Assembly: GCA_019828595.1 (NCBI GenBank)
Contig: JAHQRK010000092.1
Span: 1-24,943, forward strand
Reading direction: 5' to 3'
DNA: 24,943 nucleotides
DNA from: Aphanomyces cochlioides
Lineage: Eukaryota; Oomycota; Saprolegniomycetes; Saprolegniales; Verrucalvaceae
Part shown: positions 1-8,294 of the stretch, piece after piece
How positions within the stretch are numbered: the stretch's first letter is position 1
Layout of the letters: each line of letters begins with the position of its first letter
Notes under the pieces: model-generated
What the model saw: the letters and a program-made list of their open reading frames with translations, nothing else
Databases searched by the model: none
Told to the model about the DNA's origin: nothing
Translations under genes and position numbers: made by a program

Positions 1-23
1 TGGGGAAAAAGATAGCACTTCTT

Positions 24-34
24 GGTTTCGATCC
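24..34 (-). promoter_or_regulatory. B box, internal Pol III promoter (copy 1; same place in every copy)
   Basis: The minus strand reads GGATCGAAACC, the form of the B box found in eukaryotic initiator tRNA genes (general consensus GGTTCGANNCC). It spans the T stem and T-loop and would bind TFIIIC. It is disrupted only in the terminal copy 49. Confidence 0.9.
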
Positions 35-66
35 AAGGACCTTTGGGTTATGAGCCCAACACGCTT

Positions 67-77
67 CCTCTGCGCCA
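67..77 (-). promoter_or_regulatory. A box, internal Pol III promoter (copy 1; same place in every copy)
   Basis: The minus strand reads TGGCGCAGAGG, which matches the A-box consensus TRGCNNAGNNGG. It covers tRNA positions 8 to 18 (D arm) and lies about 33 bp upstream of the B box on the minus strand, a normal spacing for an intron-less tRNA gene. Confidence 0.9.
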
Positions 78-110
78 AAGTGCTACTTCCTCCTGTTTTC
101 CCGTCAAACA

Positions 111-128
111 CAAATACAAAATTTTATC
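111..128 (-). promoter_or_regulatory. TATA-like upstream element of tRNA copy 1
   Basis: The minus strand reads GATAAAATTTTGTATTTG, ending about 27 bp upstream of the mature tRNA 5' end. It is the most AT-rich block in an otherwise mixed spacer. Fission yeast and plant tRNA genes use TATA-like sequences near this distance to place TFIIIB. The position suggests the same role here, but this is inferred from composition and spacing only. It is kept unchanged in all intact units and altered in unit 49. Confidence 0.5.
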
Positions 129-190
129 GTCACGCACACACATCGACACACTATTTCACCCCTCACACACACCACGCGCTCACACAAACC
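127..190. repeat. CA-rich (GT-rich on minus) simple-sequence tract
   Basis: This stretch is dominated by CA and CAC steps with short alternating purine-pyrimidine runs such as CACGCACACACA and CACACACACCACGCG. It lies just upstream of the tRNA promoter in the direction of transcription. The small deletions of units 2 (near 646) and 4 (near 1715) fall in it, as expected for slippage. The tract recurs in every unit. Confidence 0.7.
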
Positions 191-309
191 ATATCCTACA
201 CACCACTCTCATACCGCACAACCCTGCTATCTAACACCACAGCGAACATTCTCTTGCCTTACCCACGTCAGCCATCTCGGCTTGACATTAGTCTTCAGCA
301 GACACAAGC

Positions 310-329
310 ATGGCCAAGTCTCTGGCCGT
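310..329. repeat. Inverted repeat 1 (GGCC stem, 8-nt loop)
   Basis: ATGGCC and GGCCGT flank the loop AAGTCTCT, giving a 6-bp stem with one T-G pair when read as RNA. It recurs in every unit. No known element was recognised. Confidence 0.5.
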
Positions 330-352
330 TCATAGCCAAACAGAGGCATGCA

Positions 353-377
353 CACAAACTCAACGAGCGAGCTTGTG
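353..377. repeat. Inverted repeat 2 (9-bp arms, one mismatch)
   Basis: CACAAACTC at 353-361 and GAGCTTGTG at 369-377 pair at 8 of 9 positions around the 7-nt loop AACGAGC. It recurs in every unit. Function unknown. Confidence 0.5.
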
Positions 378-420
378 CAGTCTATGAAATTGATGTGTTT
401 TTAAAGATGAAAAGAAGTGG

Positions 421-433
421 CCATGACTCGTGG
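421..433. repeat. Inverted repeat 3 (13-bp near-palindrome), variant form
   Basis: In units 3 to 48 this site reads CCACGACTCGTGG, a perfect 6-bp inverted repeat around a central C, and overlaps the 8-bp palindrome GTGGCCAC on its left. In units 1 and 2 the fourth base is T (424 and 934), which breaks both palindromes. A protein-binding site or an RNA hairpin are both possible; nothing shows which. Confidence 0.55.
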
Positions 434-485
434 TATTGGTGTAAACATGGCAGGTCGGACGTTAAAATGGCAGGCGGGAGAATGG

Positions 486-524
486 AAAAAGTTGGAAAGT
501 GGAAGGAGAAAAAGTGGGGAAAAA
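486..524 (-). terminator. Triple T-run Pol III terminator zone of tRNA copy 2 (representative)
   Basis: Downstream of the tRNA 3' end the minus strand reads A73, TC, then TTTTT (520-524). A second T5 lies at 509-513 and a third at 486-490. RNA polymerase III stops at runs of four or more T, so the first run is the expected terminator and the others are possible fail-safe sites. The first run has T5 in most copies, T4 in copies 9, 12 and 13, T6 in 22 and 31, T7 in 24 and T15 in 45; no copy has fewer than four. Confidence 0.88.
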
Positions 525-526
525 GA
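501..526. repeat. Variable polypurine tract (between units 1 and 2; recurs at every junction)
   Basis: This is the only part of the unit that differs widely among copies. The commonest form, ggagggagaaaaaaagtggg followed by A5, precedes copies 6, 14, 20, 28, 32, 34-37, 42, 43 and 46. Other copies change the number of GGA/GAA triplets, the length of the A-runs, or lose parts of the GTGGG block. It accounts for most of the unit-length variation and contains the first two Pol III T-runs on the opposite strand. Confidence 0.9.
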
Positions 527-598
527 TAGCACTTCTTGGTTTCGATCCAAGGACCTTTGGGTTATGAGCCCAACACGCTTCCTCTGCGCCAAAGTGCT
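527..598 (-). tRNA. tRNA-iMet: Initiator tRNA-Met (CAU), copy 2
   Basis: Identical to copy 1. Anticodon at plus 564-566; T5 terminator at 520-524, preceded by GGGG instead of the usual GGG. It lies 514 bp from copy 1. Confidence 0.96.
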
Positions 599-1035
599 AC
601 TTCCTCCTGTTTTCCCGTCAAACACAAATACAAAATTTTATCGTCACACACATCGACACACTATTTCACCCCTCACACACACCACGCGCTCACACAAACC
701 ATATCCTACACACCACTCTCATACCGCACAACCCTGCTATCTAACACCACAGCGAACATTCTCTTGCCTTACCCACGTCAGCCATCTCGGCTTGACATTA
801 GTCTTCAGCAGACACAAGCATGGCCAAGTCTCTGGCCGTTCATAGCCAAACAGAGGCATGCACACAAACTCAACGAGCGAGCTTGTGCAGTCTATGAAAT
901 TGATGTGTTTTTAAAGATGAAAAGAAGTGGCCATGACTCGTGGTATTGGTGTAAACATGGCAGGTCGGACGTTAAAATGGCAGGCGGGAGAATGGAAAAA
1001 GTTGGAAAGTGGAGGGGAAAAAAGTGGGAAAAAGA
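599..1035. other. Spacer 2, with a 4-bp deletion and the T variant
   Basis: The CA-rich tract lacks four bases near 646 (CGTCACACACATC instead of CGTCACGCACACACATC). Like spacer 1 it carries T instead of C in inverted repeat 3 (position 934). These changes make the 2-to-3 spacing, 509 bp, the shortest in the array. Confidence 0.9.
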
Positions 1036-1107
1036 TAGCACTTCTTGGTTTCGATCCAAGGACCTTTGGGTTATGAGCCCAACACGCTTCCTCTGCGCCA
1101 AAGTGCT
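1036..1107 (-). tRNA. tRNA-iMet: Initiator tRNA-Met (CAU), copy 3
   Basis: Identical to copy 1. Anticodon at plus 1073-1075; T5 terminator at 1029-1033. Its spacer is the first with the perfect palindrome form of inverted repeat 3 (1444-1456). Confidence 0.96.
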
Positions 1108-1551
1108 ACTTCCTCCTGTTTTCCCGTCAAACACAAATACAAAATTTTATCGTCACGCACACACATCGACACACTATTTCACCCCTCACACACACCACGC
1201 GCTCACACAAACCATATCCTACACACCACTCTCATACCGCACAACCCTGCTATCTAACACCACAGCGAACATTCTCTTGCCTTACCCACGTCAGCCATCT
1301 CGGCTTGACATTAGTCTTCAGCAGACACAAGCATGGCCAAGTCTCTGGCCGTTCATAGCCAAACAGAGGCATGCACACAAACTCAACGAGCGAGCTTGTG
1401 CAGTCTATGAAATTGATGTGTTTTTAAAGATGAAAAGAAGTGGCCACGACTCGTGGTATTGGTGTAAACATGGCAGGTCGGACGTTAAAATGGCAGGCGG
1501 GAGAATGGAAAAAGTTGGAAAGTGGAGGGAGAAAAAAAAGTGGGAAAAAGA

Positions 1552-1623
1552 TAGCACTTCTTGGTTTCGATCCAAGGACCTTTGGGTTATGAGCCCAACA
1601 CGCTTCCTCTGCGCCAAAGTGCT
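1552..1623 (-). tRNA. tRNA-iMet: Initiator tRNA-Met (CAU), copy 4
   Basis: Identical to copy 1. Anticodon at plus 1589-1591; T5 terminator at 1545-1549 with an 8-base second T-run behind it. Spacing from copy 3 is 516 bp. Confidence 0.96.
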
Positions 1624-2063
1624 ACTTCCTCCTGTTTTCCCGTCAAACACAAATACAAAATTTTATCGTCACGCACACACATCGACACACTATTTCACCC
1701 CTCACACACACCACGCTCACACAAACCATATCCTACACACCACTCTCATACCGCACAACCCTGCTATCTAACACCACAGCGAACATTCTCTTGCCTTACC
1801 CACGTCAGCCATCTCGGCTTGACATTAGTCTTCAGCAGACACAAGCATGGCCAAGTCTCTGGCCGTTCATAGCCAAACAGAGGCATGCACACAAACTCAA
1901 CGAGCGAGCTTGTGCAGTCTATGAAATTGATGTGTTTTTAAAGATGAAAAGAAGTGGCCACGACTCGTGGTATTGGTGTAAACATGGCAGGTCGGACGTT
2001 AAAATGGCAGGCGGGAGAATGGAAAAAGTTGGAAAGTGAAGGAGAAAAAAAGTGGGAAAAAGA
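1624..2063. other. Spacer 4, with a 2-bp deletion
   Basis: CCACGCTCAC replaces CCACGCGCTCAC near 1715, a loss of one GC/CG step in the CA-rich tract. Otherwise the spacer matches the consensus. Confidence 0.9.
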
Positions 2064-2135
2064 TAGCACTTCTTGGTTTCGATCCAAGGACCTTTGGGTT
2101 ATGAGCCCAACACGCTTCCTCTGCGCCAAAGTGCT
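2064..2135 (-). tRNA. tRNA-iMet: Initiator tRNA-Met (CAU), copy 5
   Basis: Identical to copy 1. Anticodon at plus 2101-2103; T5 terminator at 2057-2061. The purine tract begins GAAGGAG rather than GGAGGGAG. Spacing 512 bp. Confidence 0.96.
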
Positions 2136-2578
2136 ACTTCCTCCTGTTTTCCCGTCAAACACAAATACAAAATTTTATCGTCACGCACACACATCGACAC
2201 ACTATTTCACCCCTCACACACACCACGCGCTCACACAAACCATATCCTACACACCACTCTCATACCGCACAACCCTGCTATCTAACACCACAGCGAACAT
2301 TCTCTTGCCTTACCCACGTCAGCCATCTCGGCTTGACATTAGTCTTCAGCAGACACAAGCATGGCCAAGTCTCTGGCCGTTCATAGCCAAACAGAGGCAT
2401 GCACACAAACTCAACGAGCGAGCTTGTGCAGTCTATGAAATTGATGTGTTTTTAAAGATGAAAAGAAGTGGCCACGACTCGTGGTATTGGTGTAAACATG
2501 GCAGGTCGGACGTTAAAATGGCAGGCGGGAGAATGGAAAAAGTTGGAAAGTGGAGGGAGAAAAAAAGTGGGAAAAAGA

Positions 2579-2650
2579 TAGCACTTCTTGGTTTCGATCC
2601 AAGGACCTTTGGGTTATGAGCCCAACACGCTTCCTCTGCGCCAAAGTGCT
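2579..2650 (-). tRNA. tRNA-iMet: Initiator tRNA-Met (CAU), copy 6
   Basis: Identical to copy 1. Anticodon at plus 2616-2618; T5 terminator at 2572-2576. First copy with the commonest purine tract. Spacing 515 bp. Confidence 0.96.
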
Positions 2651-3090
2651 ACTTCCTCCTGTTTTCCCGTCAAACACAAATACAAAATTTTATCGTCACG
2701 CACACACATCGACACACTATTTCACCCCTCACACACACCACGCGCTCACACAAACCATATCCTACACACCACTCATACCGCACAACCCTGCTATCTAACA
2801 CCACAGCGAACATTCTCTTGCCTTACCCACGTCAGCCATCTCGGCTTGACATTAGTCTTCAGCAGACACAAGCATGGCCAAGTCTCTGGCCGTTCATAGC
2901 CAAACAGAGGCATGCACACAAACTCAACGAGCGAGCTTGTGCAGTCTATGAAATTGATGTGTTTTTAAAGATGAAAAGAAGTGGCCACGACTCGTGGTAT
3001 TGGTGTAAACATGGCAGGTCGGACGTTAAAATGGCAGGCGGGAGAATGGAAAAAGTTGGAAAGTGGAAGGAAAAAAAAGTGGGAAAAAGA
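2651..3090. other. Spacer 6, with a 2-bp deletion
   Basis: CACCACTCATACC replaces CACCACTCTCATACC near 2773, a loss of one CT step. Otherwise the spacer matches the consensus. Confidence 0.9.
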
Positions 3091-3162
3091 TAGCACTTCT
3101 TGGTTTCGATCCAAGGACCTTTGGGTTATGAGCCCAACACGCTTCCTCTGCGCCAAAGTGCT
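3091..3162 (-). tRNA. tRNA-iMet: Initiator tRNA-Met (CAU), copy 7
   Basis: Identical to copy 1. Anticodon at plus 3128-3130; T5 terminator at 3084-3088. Tract variant GGAAGG plus A8. Spacing 512 bp. Confidence 0.96.
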
Positions 3163-3601
3163 ACTTCCTCCTGTTTTCCCGTCAAACACAAATACAAAAT
3201 TTTATCGTCACGCACACACATCGACACACTATTTCACCCCTCACACACACCACGCGCTCACACAAACCATATCCTACACACCACTCTCATACCGCACAAC
3301 CCTGCTATCTAACACCACAGCGAACATTCTCTTGCCTTACCCACGTCAGCCATCTCGGCTTGACATTAGTCTTCAGCAGACACAAGCATGGCCAAGTCTC
3401 TGGCCGTTCATAGCCAAACAGAGGCATGCACACAAACTCAACGAGCGAGCTTGTGCAGTCTATGAAATTGATGTGTTTTTAAAGATGAAAAGAAGTGGCC
3501 ACGACTCGTGGTATTGGTGTAAACATGGCAGGTCGGACGTTAAAATGGCAGGCGGGAGAATGGAAAAAGTTGGAAAGTGGAGAAGAAAAAGTGGAAAAAG
3601 A

Positions 3602-3673
3602 TAGCACTTCTTGGTTTCGATCCAAGGACCTTTGGGTTATGAGCCCAACACGCTTCCTCTGCGCCAAAGTGCT
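3602..3673 (-). tRNA. tRNA-iMet: Initiator tRNA-Met (CAU), copy 8
   Basis: Identical to copy 1. Anticodon at plus 3639-3641; T5 terminator at 3595-3599, separated from the second T-run by GTGG instead of GTGGG. Spacing 511 bp. Confidence 0.96.
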
Positions 3674-4115
3674 ACTTCCTCCTGTTTTCCCGTCAAACAC
3701 AAATACAAAATTTTATCGTCACGCACACACATCGACACACTATTTCACCCCTCACACACACCACGCGCTCACACAAACCATATCCTACACACCACTCTCA
3801 TACCGCACAACCCTGCTATCTAACACCACAGCGAACATTCTCTTGCCTTACCCACGTCAGCCATCTCGGCTTGACATTAGTCTTCAGCAGACACAAGCAT
3901 GGCCAAGTCTCTGGCCGTTCATAGCCAAACAGAGGCATGCACACAAACTCAACGAGCGAGCTTGTGCAGTCTATGAAATTGATGTGTTTTTAAAGATGAA
4001 AAGAAGTGGCCACGACTCGTGGTATTGGTGTAAACATGGCAGGTCGGACGTTAAAATGGCAGGCGGGAGAATGGAAAAAGTTGGAAAGTGGAGGGAGAAA
4101 AAAAAGGGGAAAAGA

Positions 4116-4187
4116 TAGCACTTCTTGGTTTCGATCCAAGGACCTTTGGGTTATGAGCCCAACACGCTTCCTCTGCGCCAAAGTGCT
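4116..4187 (-). tRNA. tRNA-iMet: Initiator tRNA-Met (CAU), copy 9
   Basis: Identical to copy 1. Anticodon at plus 4153-4155. The terminator is only T4 (4110-4113), next to GGGG with no GTGGG block; an 8-base second T-run follows. Spacing 514 bp. Confidence 0.96.
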
Positions 4188-4631
4188 ACTTCCTCCTGTT
4201 TTCCCGTCAAACACAAATACAAAATTTTATCGTCACGCACACACATCGACACACTATTTCACCCCTCACACACACCACGCGCTCACACAAACCATATCCT
4301 ACACACCACTCTCATACCGCACAACCCTGCTATCTAACACCACAGCGAACATTCTCTTGCCTTACCCACGTCAGCCATCTCGGCTTGACATTAGTCTTCA
4401 GCAGACACAAGCATGGCCAAGTCTCTGGCCGTTCATAGCCAAACAGAGGCATGCACACAAACTCAACGAGCGAGCTTGTGCAGTCTATGAAATTGATGTG
4501 TTTTTAAAGATGAAAAGAAGTGGCCACGACTCGTGGTATTGGTGTAAACATGGCAGGTCGGACGTTAAAATGGCAGGCGGGAGAATGGAAAAAGTTGGAA
4601 AGTGGAGGGAGAGAAAAAAAGTGGAAAAAGA

Positions 4632-4703
4632 TAGCACTTCTTGGTTTCGATCCAAGGACCTTTGGGTTATGAGCCCAACACGCTTCCTCTGCGCCAAAGT
4701 GCT
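4632..4703 (-). tRNA. tRNA-iMet: Initiator tRNA-Met (CAU), copy 10
   Basis: Identical to copy 1. Anticodon at plus 4669-4671; T5 terminator at 4625-4629. Tract has an extra GA (GGAGGGAGAG). Spacing 516 bp. Confidence 0.96.
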
Positions 4704-5141
4704 ACTTCCTCCTGTTTTCCCGTCAAACACAAATACAAAATTTTATCGTCACGCACACACATCGACACACTATTTCACCCCTCACACACACCACGCGCTC
4801 ACACAAACCATATCCTACACACCACTCTCATACCGCACAACCCTGCTATCTAACACCACAGCGAACATTCTCTTGCCTTACCCACGTCAGCCATCTCGGC
4901 TTGACATTAGTCTTCAGCAGACACAAGCATGGCCAAGTCTCTGGCCGTTCATAGCCAAACAGAGGCATGCACACAAACTCAACGAGCGAGCTTGTGCAGT
5001 CTATGAAATTGATGTGTTTTTAAAGATGAAAAGAAGTGGCCACGACTCGTGGTATTGGTGTAAACATGGCAGGTCGGACGTTAAAATGGCAGGCGGGAGA
5101 ATGGAAAAAGTTGGAAAGTAGAAGAAGAAAGTGGAAAAAGA

Positions 5142-5213
5142 TAGCACTTCTTGGTTTCGATCCAAGGACCTTTGGGTTATGAGCCCAACACGCTTCCTCT
5201 GCGCCAAAGTGCT
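5142..5213 (-). tRNA. tRNA-iMet: Initiator tRNA-Met (CAU), copy 11
   Basis: Identical to copy 1. Anticodon at plus 5179-5181; T5 terminator at 5135-5139. Among the shortest tracts (AGAAGAAGAAAGTGG), with only three bases in the second T-run. Spacing 510 bp. Confidence 0.96.
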
Positions 5214-5653
5214 ACTTCCTCCTGTTTTCCCGTCAAACACAAATACAAAATTTTATCGTCACGCACACACATCGACACACTATTTCACCCCTCACACACA
5301 CCACGCGCTCACACAAACCATATCCTACACACCACTCTCATACCGCACAACCCTGCTATCTAACACCACAGCGAACATTCTCTTGCCTTACCCACGTCAG
5401 CCATCTCGGCTTGACATTAGTCTTCAGCAGACACAAGCATGGCCAAGTCTCTGGCCGTTCATAGCCAAACAGAGGCATGCACACAAACTCAACGAGCGAG
5501 CTTGTGCAGTCTATGAAATTGATGTGTTTTTAAAGATGAAAAGAAGTGGCCACGACTCGTGGTATTGGTGTAAACATGGCAGGTCGGACGTTAAAATGGC
5601 AGGCGGGAGAATGGAAAAAGTTGGAAAGTGAAGAAGAAAAAAGTGGGAAAAGA

Positions 5654-5725
5654 TAGCACTTCTTGGTTTCGATCCAAGGACCTTTGGGTTATGAGCCCAA
5701 CACGCTTCCTCTGCGCCAAAGTGCT
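5654..5725 (-). tRNA. tRNA-iMet: Initiator tRNA-Met (CAU), copy 12
   Basis: Identical to copy 1. Anticodon at plus 5691-5693; T4 terminator at 5648-5651 with a second run of six T. Spacing 512 bp. Confidence 0.96.
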
Positions 5726-6167
5726 ACTTCCTCCTGTTTTCCCGTCAAACACAAATACAAAATTTTATCGTCACGCACACACATCGACACACTATTTCAC
5801 CCCTCACACACACCACGCGCTCACACAAACCATATCCTACACACCACTCTCATACCGCACAACCCTGCTATCTAACACCACAGCGAACATTCTCTTGCCT
5901 TACCCACGTCAGCCATCTCGGCTTGACATTAGTCTTCAGCAGACACAAGCATGGCCAAGTCTCTGGCCGTTCATAGCCAAACAGAGGCATGCACACAAAC
6001 TCAACGAGCGAGCTTGTGCAGTCTATGAAATTGATGTGTTTTTAAAGATGAAAAGAAGTGGCCACGACTCGTGGTATTGGTGTAAACATGGCAGGTCGGA
6101 CGTTAAAATGGCAGGCGGGAGAATGGAAAAAGTTGGAAAGTGGAAAGGAGAAAAAAGTGGGAAAAGA

Positions 6168-6239
6168 TAGCACTTCTTGGTTTCGATCCAAGGACCTTTG
6201 GGTTATGAGCCCAACACGCTTCCTCTGCGCCAAAGTGCT
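6168..6239 (-). tRNA. tRNA-iMet: Initiator tRNA-Met (CAU), copy 13
   Basis: Identical to copy 1. Anticodon at plus 6205-6207; T4 terminator at 6162-6165, like its neighbour copy 12. Spacing 514 bp. Confidence 0.96.
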
Positions 6240-6682
6240 ACTTCCTCCTGTTTTCCCGTCAAACACAAATACAAAATTTTATCGTCACGCACACACATCG
6301 ACACACTATTTCACCCCTCACACACACCACGCGCTCACACAAACCATATCCTACACACCACTCTCATACCGCACAACCCTGCTATCTAACACCACAGCGA
6401 ACATTCTCTTGCCTTACCCACGTCAGCCATCTCGGCTTGACATTAGTCTTCAGCAGACACAAGCATGGCCAAGTCTCTGGCCGTTCATAGCCAAACAGAG
6501 GCATGCACACAAACTCAACGAGCGAGCTTGTGCAGTCTATGAAATTGATGTGTTTTTAAAGATGAAAAGAAGTGGCCACGACTCGTGGTATTGGTGTAAA
6601 CATGGCAGGTCGGACGTTAAAATGGCAGGCGGGAGAATGGAAAAAGTTGGAAAGTGGAGGGAGAAAAAAAGTGGGAAAAAGA

Positions 6683-6754
6683 TAGCACTTCTTGGTTTCG
6701 ATCCAAGGACCTTTGGGTTATGAGCCCAACACGCTTCCTCTGCGCCAAAGTGCT
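6683..6754 (-). tRNA. tRNA-iMet: Initiator tRNA-Met (CAU), copy 14
   Basis: Identical to copy 1. Anticodon at plus 6720-6722; T5 terminator at 6676-6680; commonest tract. Spacing 515 bp. Confidence 0.96.
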
Positions 6755-7195
6755 ACTTCCTCCTGTTTTCCCGTCAAACACAAATACAAAATTTTATCGT
6801 CACGCACACACATCGACACACTATTTCACCCCTCACACACACCACGCGCTCACACAAACCATATCCTACACACCACTCTCATACCGCACAACCCTGCTAT
6901 CTAACACCACAGCGAACATTCTCTTGCCTTACCCACGTCAGCCATCTCGGCTTGACATTAGTCTTCAGCAGACACAAGCATGGCCAAGTCTCTGGCCGTT
7001 CATAGCCAAACAGAGGCATGCACACAAACTCAACGAGCGAGCTTGTGCAGTCTATGAAATTGATGTGTTTTTAAAGATGAAAAGAAGTGGCCACGACTCG
7101 TGGTATTGGTGTAAACATGGCAGGTCGGACGTTAAAATGGCAGGCGGGAGAATGGAAAAAGTTGGAAAGTGGAGGAGAAAAAAGTGGGAAAAAGA

Positions 7196-7267
7196 TAGCA
7201 CTTCTTGGTTTCGATCCAAGGACCTTTGGGTTATGAGCCCAACACGCTTCCTCTGCGCCAAAGTGCT
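7196..7267 (-). tRNA. tRNA-iMet: Initiator tRNA-Met (CAU), copy 15
   Basis: Identical to copy 1. Anticodon at plus 7233-7235; T5 terminator at 7189-7193; tract GGAGGAG plus A6. Spacing 513 bp. Confidence 0.96.
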
Positions 7268-7710
7268 ACTTCCTCCTGTTTTCCCGTCAAACACAAATAC
7301 AAAATTTTATCGTCACGCACACACATCGACACACTATTTCACCCCTCACACACACCACGCGCTCACACAAACCATATCCTACACACCACTCTCATACCGC
7401 ACAACCCTGCTATCTAACACCACAGCGAACATTCTCTTGCCTTACCCACGTCAGCCATCTCGGCTTGACATTAGTCTTCAGCAGACACAAGCATGGCCAA
7501 GTCTCTGGCCGTTCATAGCCAAACAGAGGCATGCACACAAACTCAACGAGCGAGCTTGTGCAGTCTATGAAATTGATGTGTTTTTAAAGATGAAAAGAAG
7601 TGGCCACGACTCGTGGTATTGGTGTAAACATGGCAGGTCGGACGTTAAAATGGCAGGCGGGAGAATGGAAAAAGTTGGAAAGTGGAAGGGAAAAAAAAGT
7701 GGGAAAAAGA

Positions 7711-7782
7711 TAGCACTTCTTGGTTTCGATCCAAGGACCTTTGGGTTATGAGCCCAACACGCTTCCTCTGCGCCAAAGTGCT
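7711..7782 (-). tRNA. tRNA-iMet: Initiator tRNA-Met (CAU), copy 16
   Basis: Identical to copy 1. Anticodon at plus 7748-7750; T5 terminator at 7704-7708; tract GGAAGGG plus A8. Spacing 515 bp. Confidence 0.96.
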
Positions 7783-8222
7783 ACTTCCTCCTGTTTTCCC
7801 GTCAAACACAAATACAAAATTTTATCGTCACGCACACACATCGACACACTATTTCACCCCTCACACACACCACGCGCTCACACAAACCATATCCTACACA
7901 CCACTCTCATACCGCACAACCCTGCTATCTAACACCACAGCGAACATTCTCTTGCCTTACCCACGTCAGCCATCTCGGCTTGACATTAGTCTTCAGCAGA
8001 CACAAGCATGGCCAAGTCTCTGGCCGTTCATAGCCAAACAGAGGCATGCACACAAACTCAACGAGCGAGCTTGTGCAGTCTATGAAATTGATGTGTTTTT
8101 AAAGATGAAAAGAAGTGGCCACGACTCGTGGTATTGGTGTAAACATGGCAGGTCGGACGTTAAAATGGCAGGCGGGAGAATGGAAAAAGTTGGAAAGTGG
8201 AGGGGAGAAAAGTGGAAAAAGA

Positions 8223-8294
8223 TAGCACTTCTTGGTTTCGATCCAAGGACCTTTGGGTTATGAGCCCAACACGCTTCCTCTGCGCCAAAGTGCT
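8223..8294 (-). tRNA. tRNA-iMet: Initiator tRNA-Met (CAU), copy 17
   Basis: Identical to copy 1. Anticodon at plus 8260-8262; T5 terminator at 8216-8220, GTGG separator, second run of four. Spacing 512 bp. Confidence 0.96.

Larger units (their letters stand above)
13..84 (-). tRNA. tRNA-iMet: Initiator tRNA-Met (CAU), copy 1
   Basis: This is the cytosolic initiator tRNA, which is charged with methionine, carried by eIF2-GTP to the 40S subunit and pairs with the AUG start codon. Read on the minus strand it folds into a complete cloverleaf of 72 nt. The acceptor stem AGCACTT/AAGTGCT is fully paired and followed by discriminator A73. The D stem is GCGC/GCGT with loop AGAGGAA. The anticodon stem is TTGGG/CCCAA with loop CTCATAA, anticodon CAT at plus 50-52. 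The variable loop is AGGTC and the T stem CTTGG/CCAAG with loop ATCGAAA. Initiator hallmarks are A1:U72, three G:C pairs next to the anticodon loop, and A54 and A60 in the T-loop. There is no intron and no encoded CCA, as in nuclear genes. An elongator tRNA-Met would have TTC in the T-loop and lack A1:U72. All stems are intact, so a SINE or pseudogene origin is unlikely. The sequence is the same in copies 2 to 48. Confidence 0.97.
85..526. other. Inter-tRNA spacer 1, representative of all spacers
   Basis: About 442 bp separate tRNA copies 1 and 2. In plus-strand order the spacer holds the 5' flank of copy 1 (85-110), a TATA-like AT-rich block (111-128), a CA-rich tract (127-190), a stretch with no recognised element (191-309) apart from an ACGT-core octamer CCACGTCA at 263-270, three inverted repeats (310-433), and a purine-rich 3' part (about 434-526) with the terminators of copy 2. 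No second tRNA, 5S rRNA, snRNA or snoRNA was recognised on either strand. One frame stays open through the spacer, but it continues antisense through the tRNA and changes frame between units, so I do not treat it as a gene. Spacers 2 to 48 hold the same elements at the same offsets. Confidence 0.85.

Noticed and set aside
22..234. A 70-codon frame repeated in nearly every unit
   Set aside because: It starts at TTG inside the antisense of the tRNA T arm and overlaps the longer frame. Its conservation only reflects repeat identity.
263..270. CCACGTCA (TGACGTGG on minus) as a bZIP/CRE-type regulatory site
   Set aside because: An 8-base match with an ACGT core is too short to support regulation, and bZIP factors are not typical of tRNA genes.
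310..329. Possible second tRNA from an A-box-like TGGCCAAGTCTCTGG on the plus strand
   Set aside because: No B box or cloverleaf follows at a suitable distance; the sequence is better described as a short inverted repeat.
398..402. T5 run on the plus strand as a terminator of a second Pol III gene
   Set aside because: No Pol III promoter elements or foldable RNA precede it on the plus strand.
892..1134. Minus-strand frames of 73-85 codons over the purine tract and tRNA
   Set aside because: They overlap the tRNA gene and its terminator, and their sequence changes with each tract length variant.
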